Positions 11,090 through 22,659 of a stretch of 64,000 bases of DNA are shown here, piece by piece (position 1 is the first letter of the stretch; each line of letters starts with the position of its first letter). Origin of the DNA: Callorhinus ursinus (taxonomy: Eukaryota; Chordata; Mammalia; Carnivora; Otariidae); NCBI RefSeq assembly GCF_003265705.1, contig NW_020313044.1, forward strand, positions 4,847,399 to 4,911,398. The letters are read 5' to 3'. The notes under the pieces were generated by a model. That model was not told the origin of the DNA. It was given only the letters and a program-made list of their open reading frames with translations, and ran no database searches. The translations under genes and the position numbers were made by a program.

Positions 11090-13355
11090 CTAGGGTTCAT
11101 TATAAGTGCCTGCATCAAGTATATTTCTGACAGAAGAGAATCTCCCCTTTGACCACAGGAGCTGAATCCTCCACTTATAATTATACAGGTCTCCTAACTG
11201 GAAGCATTTCTCCCAGGTTGTCATCTAACTCCATACATTTTAAACCTTTCTCTTTCTTCTCCACCACATACTTCAGCGTCGGGTACTGTAGGATAGGTTC
11301 ATGTGGTGTCTCACTCGCTGATGTGGCTGGTGTCAGGAACTGGGGCTGGTGGGCGCTTGGGTGCGGGAGTATTCTTGGGAGCTGTGTCTGCCCTGGAGTG
11401 TTTGCAGTTGTTCAACGTACGCGGGGGTGACTGCGAGCCACATAAATACATCCTGCTATAAACTCAGTGTCCCACCAGTTCACCAGTTTGACTCCTGCTT
11501 GGGTGTTCCCTGAACGCCAAGGCCACTGTAACATCACACAACGGGAGGGCAGGCATAACAGAAGGGAAACCGGGGTGGGGGGAGACAGCGCTCTTTCCAC
11601 TTGTGGTTGTGACTTGATTTTGGCAGAGCTTAGAGAAACCCAAGACCATGTGCATATGTTTCTTTCCAGGGCCTTGGAAGGGGCTGCTGTGGGCGAGGTC
11701 TCTGAAGCTTTAGCTCTGTGAGCTTCACAGTGACCTGGTTAAGCTGTTGTTTGTACTTCTGGGTAGAGGGAGCCATGTAGCCCATGTGGGAGCTGTGTGA
11801 CCTGTCTCTTCATAAACCTGGGTCCCTCAGTAGTAAGCATGATACTATTACTAGTATTTACTTCACTGGGAACGTCAACATGAGGGCAAGCACTGGTCTG
11901 ATTGTTTATTGCTGCGTCCACAGTGCCTAGAACACATAGCCCACACTCAACAAATAGCTATTTTGCGCGTTTCATGAAATGCAGGGGGTTGGGTGTTCAG
12001 GTGCAGGCTCTCAGAGAAAAGGAAGCTGAGGCCCGGTGAGCTTTCCTGTGCTATACACTGCTGCTGGTTAGACCCAAGGGAGACCCTGAGTCTGTGGGCC
12101 TCCCTTCTTCCCACTGACCCTCCCACATGCGCTGTACAGGAAGGGGAAGCCTAACTCACTTCGAGTGCCTGAGATAGTCATCTGAGTTATTCCCTCTGTT
12201 ACGGACACGAGCCAGGGTCCCTGGGTCTCATCCCTGGAATTTGCTCTGATCCATAGAACCCACTGTTGTAGAGGCTCGCCTGCCTTCTCCCGCCTCCCTG
12301 ACCTGACCTGGGTCCCTGGGAATGGTGGGAGGCAAGCAGACAGTTGAAAGAACAAAGGTGAATGGTTTTGAGCCATAAAATAGTAAGCCTGAAAAACAAG
12401 TTTGGAAGATGAATGGCTTTGGGCTTGCAGAGCTTAGCAGGGGCAACCCTCAGAATTGTTGACATGCCTGCCTGGGCCAGAGCCCGTCTCTGCACAGCTC
12501 GCCTCTGTTCGGAGAGGTCTTCAAGCAAAGCCACAAGTCACCCCGTGACGTGCAACACTGGAGAGGAAGCCAGAGGGACCTCGTCAGTCAGTGGTCATCA
12601 TGTCCTTGTGGGACGGGAGCTGTGGTCTAAGGAGCCAGGTGGCTGCAGGGGCTCACTCTGCCAGAAAGACGACAGAACCGCAGTCTGGGCCCTGTAGATG
12701 TACCTCTCTGCCCTCCCTCTCTGCCGGCTGTGGATTTCCAGCCACGCTCTGCACCCGCTCCCACCTCGGTTCTATTACAAGCCGCCCTGATGGCGTGGGC
12801 CCCTGCCTGGGATGCTTCGCCTTTCTACAGGGACGTCAGGAGAAGGATGAGGGTGCTCACTGCTCTTGCATCCCCCCGCCCCCCATTAAGACAACTGGGA
12901 TGTTGCAGCCTTTGCTTCTAGCTTGATTCTCCCTCCAGCCCTCGGATAATATTTATATACAAACGCTGGCTCTGATCTCCACCCAGGAAAACACCAGCTG
13001 CTATTGAAAATCTTTTTGCATGTGATAGAGAGCAGAGCACGGGGCCTCACGTGGGCCCCCTTGAGCTTCTCTGAGGGTGTTAGGGAACAGCAAGTGCGTT
13101 TTATTTGTATTTTTCAAAGTCAACCCAGGGCTGTGTCCAGGCAACTGAAGGCCTATCAGAGCCAAAAATGCCTCATTCCTTTTTAGAAAAGACAAAGGGA
13201 TTAGGTGTCCTGGGGACTTTAACAAATGCATTGTTGGTGGTTTTGACTGAGGTTTCACTGAGGGAAGGCGAATGCAGGAATGAGGACGCCAAAGATCCAG
13301 GCTGCCAGTGTTGTGGAGATGCCTGGAGACAGGCATGCGTAAACCGTTGGCCACG
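11090..13355. other. Mostly unique sequence with a MIR/L2 remnant
   Basis: An L2-like 3' terminus (TTTATTGCTGCGTCCACAGT, GCCTAGAACACATAGCCC) lies near 11,905-11,960, preceded by MIR-like sequence. The rest (11,970-13,350) is unique, with no confirmed gene. Confidence 0.5.
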
Positions 13356-13359
13356 ATGT

Positions 13360-13615
13360 CGATTAGTGCAGCCTCTTGGAGAGAAATTTGGCAACGTCTT
13401 TCATAAAAAAGGAGTATGACCTTTGATGCAGCAATTCCATTCCTTGGAAACTATCCTAGAGGGATGTTTGCCCACGTATACAAAGATCTATGTCCAGAAA
13501 TGCAAAAAGTAGGAAATCGCCAATGTGTGTCTCAGCAGGGGACGGGCTTCATAAATTACAGTTCATCCACACGATGGAACACTACATGAACATTAAAGAA
13601 GAGAACAAAGCAAAT
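13360..13615 (+). mobile_element. Old L1 3' fragment
   Basis: Recognised by GCAGCAATTCCATTCCTTGG, CTATCCTAGAGG and GATGGAACACTACATGAAC, which match the 3' region shared by old mammalian L1s. It ends where a Tigger-like element begins. Confidence 0.7.
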
Positions 13616-13624
13616 ATAGGAGTT

Positions 13625-14105
13625 CTCTTCTCCCCCACCATTCAAAGTTTTGCTTTTCAGAGTTCTGGTTACCCACGGTCAACTGAAGTTCGAAGTTCAG
13701 AAGCAGATGACCCTTTTGAAGAATCTGCAGAAGGTCGAACGTAGCCTAGCCCTCTGTCATGGTGCCTGTGTCGTTCACCTCACTTCAGCTCATCATGGAG
13801 GCATTTCATCATCTCCCTTGATCACAGAAAGAAAGGTGAGTACAGTAAATAGGGTATTTTGCTAGAAAGGGAGAGACCACATTCACCTAACTTTTATTAC
13901 AGTATATTGTTACAATTGTTCCATTTTATTATTGGTTACTATTGTTAATCTGTTACTGTGCCAGATTCTTAAATTTAAATTTATCACAGGTATGTATGTG
14001 TAGGAAAAAACATAGTATATATAGGGCTTGAAACAATCCATGGTTTCTGGCATCCACTGGGGGTTTTGGAATGTACTGCCTGTGGATAAGGGGGTCTACT
14101 ACAAT
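13625..14105 (+). mobile_element. Tigger-type DNA transposon, internally deleted
   Basis: The right part (AGAGACCACATTCACC, CTTTTATTACAGTATATTG, TTATTATTGGTTACTATTG, then AACATAGTATATATAGGG) and the end GGATAAGGGGGTCTACT match the terminal region of a Tigger1-like pogo/Tc1-mariner element. The left end (TTCTGGTTACCCACGGTCAAC) fits the opposite terminus. The transposase region is absent. It is a non-autonomous fossil. Confidence 0.75.
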
Positions 14106-14580
14106 GACAATGGCCAACACACATAGAGTACGTACTCTACACGCTATCCTAAGTGCTTTACATATTTTGTAATATTTACATATTTACAATATTAACTCAT
14201 TCCATCTTCACAACAGTCCTTTGGTTACTATTAGAATATTTTTATAGGGGATGCCTGGGTGGCTCATTCGCTTAAGCGTCTGTCTTTGGCTCAGGTCATG
14301 ATCTCCGGGTCCTGGGATCGAGCCCCACGTTGGGCTCTCTGCTCAGCTGGGAGTCTGCTTCTCCTTCTCCCTCTGCCTCCGCCCACCCATTCATGCTCTG
14401 TCTGTCTCTCTCTCAAATAAATAAAATATTAAAATAAGGAAAGAAAAAGAATATTTTTAAAAATGGGGAAAGAGGTATTAAGTAATTTGCCTAAGATCAC
14501 ATAGCTAGTAAGTGGGGAAGCTGGACTTCAAGCTGGCAGGCCCCAAGGTCTAGAACCACCACACACATGCCTGTAACTCC
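14105..14580 (-). repeat. MIR split by a Can-SINE
   Basis: The left part has CTATCCTAAGTGCTTTACAT and the right part has TAATTTGCCTAAGATCACAT followed by AGCTAGTAAGTGGGGAAG. A Can-SINE occupies 14,249-14,440. Confidence 0.8.
14249..14440 (+). mobile_element. Can-SINE inserted in a MIR element
   Basis: The target duplication AGAATATTTTTA is near 14,233-14,244 and 14,448-14,459. The insertion splits one antisense MIR into two parts, which dates it after the MIR. Confidence 0.93.
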
Positions 14581-14659
14581 AGATAAAGAAAGATGCCATT
14601 GAATTATTCTCAAGTGAAAAATTCGAGTAGCAGGGAGTGTGATCTTATTTGTGTAAAAA

Positions 14660-14720
14660 TAATTGTGTGTGTGTGCACACACATGTGTGCACATGTGAAT
14701 ATATCACATGTATATGTAAA
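14660..14720 (+). repeat. (TG)n palindromic tract
   Basis: GTGTGTGTGTGCACACACAT and further GTGCACATGTG units are alternating and self-complementary. Confidence 0.85.
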
Positions 14721-14801
14721 ATTCAAGGTGTGGAAGAATACGTATCGAAGCAGCAGTTCCCTCCAGGGAAGGATAGGAGATGGAGTGTATAAAGAGGATT
14801 T

Positions 14802-15221
14802 TTTTTTTTTTTTACTATTTTTTTAAAGATTTTATTTATTGGGGCACCTGGGTGGCTCAGTTGGTTAAGTGGCTGCCTTCGGCTCAGGTCATGATCCCAG
14901 GACCCTGGGATCGAGCCCCACGTCGGGCTCCTTGTCCAGCAGGGAGCCTACTTCTCCCCTGCCTGCCGTTCCCCCCACTGCTTGTGCTTGCTCTCTCTCT
15001 CTCTGGTTCTTTCTGTGTCCAATAAATAAAATCTTAAAAAAAAATAAAGATTTTATTTATTTATCTGAAGAGCGAACATAAGTGGGGGCGGGGGGAGGTG
15101 GCAGAAGGAGAAGCAGACTCCCCGCTGAGCAAGGAGCCTGATGCACGGCTCAGTCCTAGGACCTGGAAACCAAGACCTGAGCCGACGTCAGATGCTCAAC
15201 CAACTGAGGCACCTACCCCCC
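14802..15221 (-). mobile_element. Can-SINE interrupted by a sense Can-SINE
   Basis: The outer antisense element spans 14,802-14,840 and 15,045-15,221. The T-run plus ACTATT at its left end is repeated at about 15,222-15,241, giving its target duplication. Confidence 0.88.
14841..15044 (+). mobile_element. Can-SINE nested in an antisense SINE
   Basis: It is flanked by a repeat of the host SINE motif AAAGATTTTATTTATT (about 14,825-14,840 and 15,046-15,061), so it is the later insertion. Confidence 0.93.
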
Positions 15222-15977
15222 CCTTTTTTTTTTTTACTATTAACTAGATACAGTTCTATATTTTCTGGAACAAGTGCTTTTGGAATTTTAGGAACAGTAA
15301 GACTGACCACACTATCAGGGTAATGATAATAAAATAGTCATACTTTAGTTTCTATTTCTAAATGGTCCTTAGAAAGGAGAGACTTCCTATAATCATGGGC
15401 TCAGAGTAACCCTTGTGATTAACTCCAAAGTGAAAGATGTGGAGCCAAGCCTAACAGACAGGACTAGTGATAAATTAGATGAAGGTAGTCCCAGAAATTG
15501 TTCTTCTGATTGGCTGAAAGGCATCCCGAGATAATTATTCTTACTCTCATTACCCTTCAAAGTCTTGCCTCCTCCTGGAAGCATTTGCCCAGACGCTGGA
15601 AGAGTCTGGTGATTTTTTTTTTGGACACACGGCCCCTCCTCATTCCATCTTCACTTGCCTGTCCCCTGTATTTAATGTGTTCATGTAATGCATTATTGTA
15701 CCTCACATAAATACTCTAGGTATTTGGGTCTTTGTCCCCTCACCGTCCCTTCAGGGTCATTCCATCCAAATGCATTCATGATGTATTACACTTTTAGGTA
15801 CTTTGCAATTTGCAAATCTTATTCCCATTTCATTATTTCAATTCACTGGGCATAGTGCCTTGTCACTGTAATGCATAATGCACTTCGTACAATGTCCCTT
15901 TCAGAGGTAAAGAACGGGCTTAAGAGCGGGTCCTATGAGAAAAATGAGAGCTATCAAAATTTTGACCCCCATTTTTA

Positions 15978-16202
15978 TTTTATTTATTTATTTATTTATT
16001 TATTTCTTTTTTTTAAAAGATTTTATTTATTTATTTGTGAGAGAGAATGAGAGATAAAGAGAGAGCAGGAGAGGGGGTAAGGTCAGAGGGAGAAGCAGAC
16101 TTCCCGCTGAGCAGGGAGCCCGACGCGGGGTTCGATCCCGGGACTCCAGGATCATGACCTGAGCCGAAGGCAGCCGCCCAACCATGAGCCACCCAGGCGC
16201 CC
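15978..16202 (-). mobile_element. Can-SINE, full length
   Basis: The 14-bp target duplication GACCCCCATTTTTA is exact at 15,964-15,977 and 16,203-16,216. An expanded (TTTA)n tail lies at its left end. Confidence 0.96.
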
Positions 16203-16349
16203 GACCCCCATTTTTAAATCCCAGTGTTTAAGTATTGATTTGTGAAATGTGACCCATCACAGAGAATACCGACAAATAACCTAACAGCTCTACTTATCCT
16301 GTCAGGTTGGAATGCATCCAGCATTAACAAATGTTTTATTTTAATTCTT

Positions 16350-16538
16350 TTTTTTTTTAAGATTATTTATTTTTTGACAGAGAGACAGTGATGAGGGAGC
16401 ACAAGCAGGGGGAGTGGGAGAGGGAGAAGCAGACTTCCTGCTGAGCAGGGAGCCCGATGTGGGGCTCAATTCCAGGACCCTGGGATCATGACCTGAGCTG
16501 AAGGCAGACACTTGACGACTGAGCCACCCAGGCGCCCC
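16350..16538 (-). mobile_element. Can-SINE, full length
   Basis: The 14-bp target duplication TTATTTTAATTCTT is exact at 16,336-16,349 and 16,539-16,552. Confidence 0.96.
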
Positions 16539-16649
16539 TTATTTTAATTCTTGAATTAAGTTTAGGTGATAATTTTTATCTCCTATTATGTCCATAAGGA
16601 ACTGAGGCTCAGGGAAGTTACATGAAGTCCTCAAAGTTGTACATGTGGA

Positions 16650-16780
16650 GGGGCTCCTGGGTGGCTCAGTCAGTTAAGCATCCAACCCTTGATGATCTCT
16701 CAGATCTTGATCTCAGGGTTATGAGCTCAAGCCCTGGGTTGGGCTTAATGCTGGGAGTGGAGCCTACTTTTAAAAAAAGG
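16650..16780 (+). mobile_element. Short-type Can-SINE
   Basis: This shorter, older-looking variant lacks the long CT tract and has a TTTTAAAAAAAGG tail. The target duplication AGTTGTACATGTGGA (15 bp) is exact at 16,635-16,649 and 16,781-16,795. Confidence 0.93.
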
Positions 16781-16892
16781 AGTTGTACATGTGGAAAGTG
16801 GGAGATGGATTTCTCACCCAGGTCTGTCAGTCTTTCTGCAAAATCCAAGTGCTGAGCACTCAACAGAGAAATAATAGAAATGTTTCACTCAA

Positions 16893-17143
16893 GGGGCATG
16901 TGGGTGGCTCATTTGGTTGAGCTTCCAACTCTTGATTTTGCTCAGGTCAGGATCCTCAGGGTCCTGGGATGGAGCCCCACTTAGGACTCTGCTCTCAGCT
17001 GGGAGTCTGCATCTCTCCCTCTCCCTCTGCCCCTCCCCTGGGCTCATGTACAGGCACTTTCTCTCTTTCTCTAAAATAAAGAAATAAACCTTAAAAAAAA
17101 AAAACACAAAAAATCCTGCAAGGTTAAAAAAAGAGAGAGAGAA
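16893..17143 (+). mobile_element. Can-SINE with long tail
   Basis: The target duplication GTTTCACTCAA is at 16,882-16,892 and 17,144-17,154 (the second copy may be one or two bases longer). The tail is extended by about 40 bp of A-rich and (GA)n sequence. Confidence 0.92.
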
Positions 17144-17419
17144 GTTTCACTCAAATAACACCTCCGTTAACATACTGTTTAGCAATTTAGTTTTATTTCC
17201 TTAGTTTTACCTATTTAAAAAAACTAAATTAGAAAAATAAAAACTTGGTAACTGGAGGATATGTAAAATGTTTATGCTGTTTTCCTTTTTCACTAACATC
17301 ATCAGAACTATCTTCTTTGTTGCTTCATGATGTCATTTTAAATTATTGCATACTTCTTAAAACTCAATAGTTTAAAAAACCTGATTTCCTGATTCAAGTG
17401 GGCTAGGACTTGAGAGGAC

Positions 17420-18236
17420 ATTTCTCTGAAGAGGACAAAGAGGCTGACAGGTAAATGAAAAAAATGATCACTCTTACTAATTATCAGAGGAATGTAAATC
17501 AAACCACAGTGAGATACCACCTCACACCTCACACCTGTCAAGATGGCTTTTATAAAAGAAAAAAAAGTGTTGGCAAGGATGTGGAGACATTCGAGCCCTT
17601 GCACACATTGGAATGCAAAATGGTGCAGCTGCTTTGGAAAACAGTATGGAGGTTCTTAAAAAAAATTAAAAATAGAAATACCCTATGATCTAACAATCTC
17701 ACTTCTGGATATTTACCCAAAAATATTGAAATCAGGATGTCAAAGAGATATTAGCACTGCTATGTTCATTGTAGCACTATTCACAACAGGTAAGATGTGG
17801 GAGCAATCTAAGTATCCATCGACAGATGAATGGGTAAAGAAACTGGTATATACATATAATGGAGTACTATTCAGCCTTAAAAATAAAGGACATTCTACAA
17901 TATGTTCCAACACATGGATGAACCTTAAGGACATCATGCTAAATGACATAAGCTGATCACAGAAAGACAAATACTACATGATTCCCTTTATGAGGTATGT
18001 AGAGTAGTCTTCATAGAAACAGTGGAATGGTGGTGTTAGGGGCTGGAGGGAGGGAGGGAGAAATGGGAATTACTAATCAGTGGGCATAACGTTTTAGTTA
18101 AGCAAGATGAGTAAGTTCTAGAGATCTGCTATACAACATTGTCCCTATAGTCAACAGTAATGTATTATACACTCAAAAATTGATTTATAGGGTAGATCTG
18201 ATGTTAAGTATTCTTACCACAGTTGAAAAAACAAGG
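17420..18236 (+). mobile_element. L1 3' end fragment
   Basis: The stretch has a series of classic L1 landmarks in order: GTGAGATACCACCTCACACC, GGAAAACAGTATGGAGGTTC, ATCAGGATGTCAAAGAGATA, GTACTATTCAGCCTTAAA and CACAGAAAGACAAATACTAC. It is 5'-truncated and non-coding as it stands. Confidence 0.88.
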
Positions 18237-18455
18237 GGGTTGCCTGGGTGGCTCAGTCGGTTAAGTGTCTGACTCTTGATTTCGGCTTAGGTCATGATCT
18301 CAGCATTCCTGAAACTGAGCCCTGCTTCGAGCTCCACTCTCAGCTGGGACTCTGCCTGAGATTCTCTCTCTCCCTCTTCTTCCTCCTCTGCCCCTCCCCT
18401 CATTTGAGCTCGTGCTCTCTCTCTCTCAAATAAATAAATAAAATCTTTTTATTTT
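18237..18455 (+). mobile_element. Can-SINE at the end of an L1 fragment
   Basis: The head TTGCCTGGGTGGCTCAGTCG follows directly on the A-rich end of an L1 3' fragment, so the SINE probably used that A-rich site as target. Confidence 0.92.
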
Positions 18456-18459
18456 AAAA

Positions 18460-18860
18460 ATGCATACTATTCCAGGAGAGTGCTATCCTTGGGAGGGATT
18501 CCTACACATGGAATTGGTAGGTCTTAGAATATAAATGTTTTATGATTTTTTTAAAGATTTTATTTATTTATCTGAGAGAGAGGGAATGAGAGAGAGAACA
18601 CAAGGAGGGGGAGGGTCAGAGGCAGAAGCAGACTCCCTGCCAAGCAGGGAGCCCGACGCGGGACTCGATCCGGGGTCTCCAGGATCATGACCTGAGCCGA
18701 AGGCAGACGCTTAACCAACTGAGCCACCCAGGCGCCCATGTTGTATGATTTTTTATATACATTGCTAAATTGCTTTTCAAAAGGGCTGTATTAATTTGCA
18801 TTTCGTCCAGTAATTTTGAGGGTCATTTTCATCACATTCTTGTAGGCATAAGTTATTGTT
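18460..18860 (-). mobile_element. Old L1-lineage antisense fragment, split by a SINE
   Basis: GGGATTCCTACACATGGAAT and TTGCTTTTCAAAAGGGC with GTATTAATTTGCATTTC resemble a widespread antisense L1/HAL1 signature. It is interrupted at 18,549-18,738. Confidence 0.55.
18549..18738 (-). mobile_element. Can-SINE inserted in an antisense L1 relic
   Basis: The target duplication ATGTT(T/G)TATGATTTTT flanks it (about 18,534-18,549 and 18,739-18,754). Old L1-like sequence continues on both sides. Confidence 0.92.
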
Positions 18861-18995
18861 AAAAAATGAAAAGACACAGGAAAAAGTCTGACTTGTTTGC
18901 TAATATGTACCAGACTATTCACACTGGTTAGTTTGAAGAGTAGGATGAGGCTGGTGGTGGAGGAGGAGGGACAGTGAAGGGGGATGTCTGTTTTC

Positions 18996-19218
18996 TTTTC
19001 TTTCTTTCTTTTTTTAAAAATTTATTTATTTTAGAGGGAGAGAGAGAGTGTGTGCGTGAGTGGGGGAGAGGGGCGGGAGAGGGAGAGAAGGAATCCCAAG
19101 CAGACTCTACTCTCAGCACCGAGTCCGAGGCGAGCTCGATCTCACAACACTGAGGTCATGACAAGAGCCGAAACCAAAAATCAGATGCTTAACCTACTGA
19201 GCTACCCAGACACCCCAT
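18996..19218 (-). mobile_element. Diverged Can-SINE
   Basis: The 12-bp target duplication ATGTCTGTTTTC is exact at 18,984-18,995 and 19,219-19,230. The body is strongly diverged from the other copies, so it belongs to an older subfamily. Confidence 0.92.
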
Positions 19219-19263
19219 ATGTCTGTTTTCTACGTTACCTAATGCAGTACTGTTAAAAAAAAA

Positions 19264-19458
19264 AAGGTTTTTTTTTTTTTTTAAAGATTTTATTTATTTG
19301 AGAGAGAGCGCACAAGAGCCGGGTGAGGGGCAGAGGGAGAAGCAGATCCCCCACCCCCTGTTGAGCAGGGAGCCCGATATGGGCTCAATCCTGGGACTCC
19401 GGGATCATGACCTGAGCCGAAGGCAGATGCTTAACCGACTGAGCCACCCAGGTGCCCC
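19264..19458 (-). mobile_element. Can-SINE
   Basis: The T-run, AAAGATTTTATTTATTTGAG and the terminal CACCCAGGTGCCCC delimit it. It lies 40 bp from the previous SINE. Confidence 0.93.
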
Positions 19459-19479
19459 TAAAGATATTTTATTATAGGC

Positions 19480-19610
19480 ACATATTACTTTTGTAATATG
19501 TATTTTTTTAAGTTTTTATTTTGAAATAATTTGTCTTACAGAAAAGTTGCAAAAATAATACAAAAAATTCCCTGTATACCCTTTGCAATATGCTTTTTTT
19601 TTTTTTAAGA
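19480..19610 (-). mobile_element. Old L1-lineage antisense fragment
   Basis: TTTGAAATAATTTGTCTTAC followed by AGAAAAGTTGCAAAAATAA is the usual antisense L1 signature. A similar one lies at 45,745-45,820. Confidence 0.55.
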
Positions 19611-19671
19611 TGAAGTAATTAGAAATGTTCCCCAAATGTCAATCCTTACATCCTCAAGACACTGTAAGTCA

Positions 19672-19856
19672 GGGTTTCTTAGCAGGTAGGATCCAACAGC
19701 AGCTTGGGGAGATGCTCAATAAAAGGCAGACTCTTGAGCTTGGGCGGGATCTATGAAATCAGAATGTTCACTGGTGAGTCTGAAAAATCAGCATTTAAAC
19801 AGCCTCACCCGAGGCCGTTCTCAGACCCCCCAAAGGCTAAGAAACACTGTTGAAAG
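19672..19856. mobile_element. MER5-type hAT MITE
   Basis: It opens with GTCAGGGTTTCTTAGCA and closes with GCTAAGAAACACTG, imperfect inverted termini. The ATCAGCATTTAAACAGC-type core fits a MER5 (hAT-Charlie) element. Confidence 0.65.
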
Positions 19857-20206
19857 TTTCCTCCTTTTCATTTTATTTTCTCCAGCGATATTATGGCTTC
19901 CTTACTTGGAAAGCCCTTCAGTGTGCTAAGATTGGGAAAAGTGACTGAAATATGAGCATCTTTGTTGCAACTTTTCACACTTTGTGTTGCTACTGCTCTG
20001 CTGCAGCCAAGCTGTCTTGTAAAAAGGCCTGCTTTCTCCCTCAAACTAGAAAAAAAGCACCCCAAGGGAGGCTGGGTCCAGAATTGCCGTGTGGCTGGTG
20101 GTGGTCCTACTGCCCTTGCCGCTTCTATCCTGGCTCAAGGCCTTCGTGTCTCCCGGCTTCCTTGGAGCCACAGCCAGGGGGCCCTGAGACAGCGGCAGTG
20201 GCGAAT

Positions 20207-20254
20207 GGGGTCGGGGGTGGGTGGGGTGCATGCAGGGGGGTGCGGTGGGGTGGG
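20207..20254 (+). other. G-rich tract with quadruplex potential
   Basis: At least six runs of three or more G (GGGG, GGGGG, GGG, GGGG, GGGGGG, GGGG, GGG) occur within 48 bp with short loops. Confidence 0.7.
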
Positions 20255-20824
20255 ATCCCCTCAGGTCCTGGCTCCCAGTCCTCCTGCCATTTCTTTTGTT
20301 TACTGCTGATGCTTTTCCATGGATGGTTTGTCTCTCTCAGACACTGTGAGCGTGCCCCTTCCACGAGTGTGTTATGCCCTGGCCATTTGCCGGCTCATCT
20401 CCAGAGGGACCCCTTCACCTGCCCCCACCACCTCCACCTGCCTCTCCACCCCAGAGGTGTTCTTTCCGAACTGTAGACCCGACCGTGTCACCTAATAGCT
20501 TAGTGGTTTAACGACGATGAGAAAGGAGTGTGGGAAATGTGGCCGGAAGGACAGCAGAGAGCCAAACTGTGGAGAATGTAAGATGAAGTTAAATGTGGTT
20601 TGGTCCTGAGTTTATTGTTTCCTACATTAAAAAAGGAATACAACATACCAAGTGTTATAAACCTGCATTATTCCTTTGAAATGGAAAAAAAAAATGTTTC
20701 AACAGTGTCATAGTGGTTAATATAGACAATGTGGAAAATAAAATGGAAAGTCAGGGGAAACCCTTGCCTGCAGATCACCGGCCAGATTAAGCTACTGTCT
20801 ACACCTGGGTGTGGAACAGTGTGG

Positions 20825-21065
20825 AGGATGAGGGCACGGGCCTTGAATCGTTCAAATCTGAATTCAGATCCCTTCTTTCCCCGCTATTAGCTGGAGGCAC
20901 CCATTAGGCAGCTTAATTATCTTCTTGGAGCTTGGATTTTCTCCCTGGTAAAGGGAAGATCAAAATTGTTCCTAACTTGTCATGAAGGTTAGGTGAGATA
21001 AGACTATAAAGCAGTTCATTAGCAGGATGCTTACTTAGTAAGTGCAAGTTCTTCTTCATGGTGTT
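20825..21065 (+). repeat. MIR
   Basis: GGGCACGGGCCTTGAATCG, TCTGAATTCAGATCCC and GGTTAGGTGAGATAAGACTA follow MIR order with many substitutions. Confidence 0.65.
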
Positions 21066-21079
21066 CATTTCCTTTTGGT

Positions 21080-21490
21080 CCTTTCCCTGCAAGTAGTATT
21101 TTTGGTTTCACATAGTTGGGATCACACTGTCTTTATAATTTTATTTCCTGCCTGTTATGCTTAACATGGTAGCGGAAGCATTTTCCCTGCTGTTTTCAAC
21201 TCATAAACATACATTTCAGTGGTTCCATAATATCCAATTGAATGGATATATCAGATGCATCATAGTTTAGTTAACCATTTCTTTATCGTTAGTCATAGGA
21301 ATTATTCCAAGTTCCTCATTCCAGATAACCCTATGTATGAACATCTTTATGTGTAAAATGTCACCCTTTTTCTGCCAGTCACTGCCAGTTAACAACCATT
21401 TCCTTGGGGAAAAGTCTTAGAAGAGAGATTAGAAAGTCAGAGGGCATGCACTTATTTCAAGGTTTATGACCTATGCTGACAAACTGGTTC
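21080..21490 (-). mobile_element. Old L1-lineage antisense fragment
   Basis: The motifs (CACATAGTTGGGATCACACT, AACCATTTCTTTATCG, GGAATTATTCCAAGTT, GTATGAACATCTTTATGT) are those commonly seen in antisense L1M or HAL1 DNA. The boundaries are vague. Confidence 0.5.
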
Positions 21491-21944
21491 CTGTAGAGTC
21501 GGCCTTCACTTCTATTTTCAGGGCAACAGACAAGAGACTCGGGCTGAGGGACCTAGATTTTATTACGCAGTGTAGCTGCTGACGTGCCAGACAGGGCTGG
21601 AGGATCACACTCAGATGTGGGGTTTGAGTGGATTCATCTGGCAGCCCTTGGGAGGGTGGATGGAGGCGGGGCCCATGTTAGGGGCTTCTGGGGTGAGGCT
21701 CTGCCTTGCTCTGCAGGCCGTCGGTGCCATAACTGTCCACGAGACTGGTCATCTCCCCAAGGCAGCTAGGGTTCCCATCTATAGGAGAGCTTATGGTCAC
21801 AGTCTCACAATCCCGTTTTCTTGGTGAGTTGCTCCACTTATGTGTGCTTTGTCCATCGGTCATAAGTCACTTCAGGTTGTTTCTGTCCTCCGTGATCAAA
21901 ATGACAAGGACTCTTCATCTGTAGGGATCACAGTATAAGACAGT

Positions 21945-22112
21945 AAGTTTGGGAGCTCTGGTGTCACTGCCTGGACTGGGGTCCCAACCCTGCCACTTAG
22001 TATCTGTGATTTGGGGCCACACTTTTCCAATCTGGAAAATGGTATCTACCTCATAGGATTCAAGAAGGCGTTGTATATTCAGCAAAGTGCTGAGTGTTTG
22101 GCAGTCTTCTTA
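21945..22112 (+). repeat. MIR
   Basis: CCCAACCCTGCCACTTAGTA, followed by CAATCTGGAAAATGGTATCT and CCTCATAGGATTC, is sense MIR. Confidence 0.72.
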
Positions 22113-22130
22113 TCTATCTCCTTCTTTTTA

Positions 22131-22343
22131 TTTTATTTTATTTACTTTTTTTTTAAGATTTTATTTATTTATTTGAGAGAGCGAGAATGAGAGAGAGAGA
22201 GAGCACATGAGAGGGGGGAAGGTCAGAGGGAGAAGCAGACTCCCCGCTCAGCAGGGAGCCCGATGTGGGACTCGATCCCGGGGCTCCAGGATCATGACCT
22301 GAGCCGAAGGCAGTCGCTTAACCAACTGAGCCACCGAGGTGCC
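22131..22343 (-). mobile_element. Can-SINE, full length
   Basis: The 17-bp target duplication CTATCTCCTTCTTTTTA is exact at 22,114-22,130 and 22,344-22,360. Confidence 0.96.
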
Positions 22344-22504
22344 CTATCTCCTTCTTTTTAAATTATTATTTTTTAACTGTCTACACTTCTTTTATTGAAA
22401 ATGTGATATGATATTAAATAGTAGTTTAAGTCACTTCACTCTAACACAATTATTTCTTTTTTTGCAAATTACCTTCTAAGCCTTTCCCACATCTCTGTAT
22501 GTTT

Positions 22505-22655
22505 TATTTTTTAAAAATTTTTATCGTTATGTTAATCACCATACATTACATCATTAGTTTTTGACGTAGTGTTCCATGATTCATTGTTTGTGCATAACAC
22601 CCAGTGCTCCATGCAGAACGTGCCCTCTTTAATACCCGTCACCCGGCTAAATTAA
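22505..22655 (-). mobile_element. Carnivoran L1 3' end, 5'-truncated
   Basis: The antisense stretch CATACATTACATCATTAG, then TGTTCCATGATTCATTG and GTGCCCTCTTTAATACCC, matches the L1 3' UTR type found again at 43.8-44.1 kb. Severe 5' truncation is typical of L1. Confidence 0.75.
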
Positions 22656-22659
22656 AGTC

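Noticed and set aside
19952..20476. 174-codon plus frame
   Set aside because: It crosses the G-rich tract, is Cys/His/Pro-rich without any regular spacing, and has competing frames on both strands.
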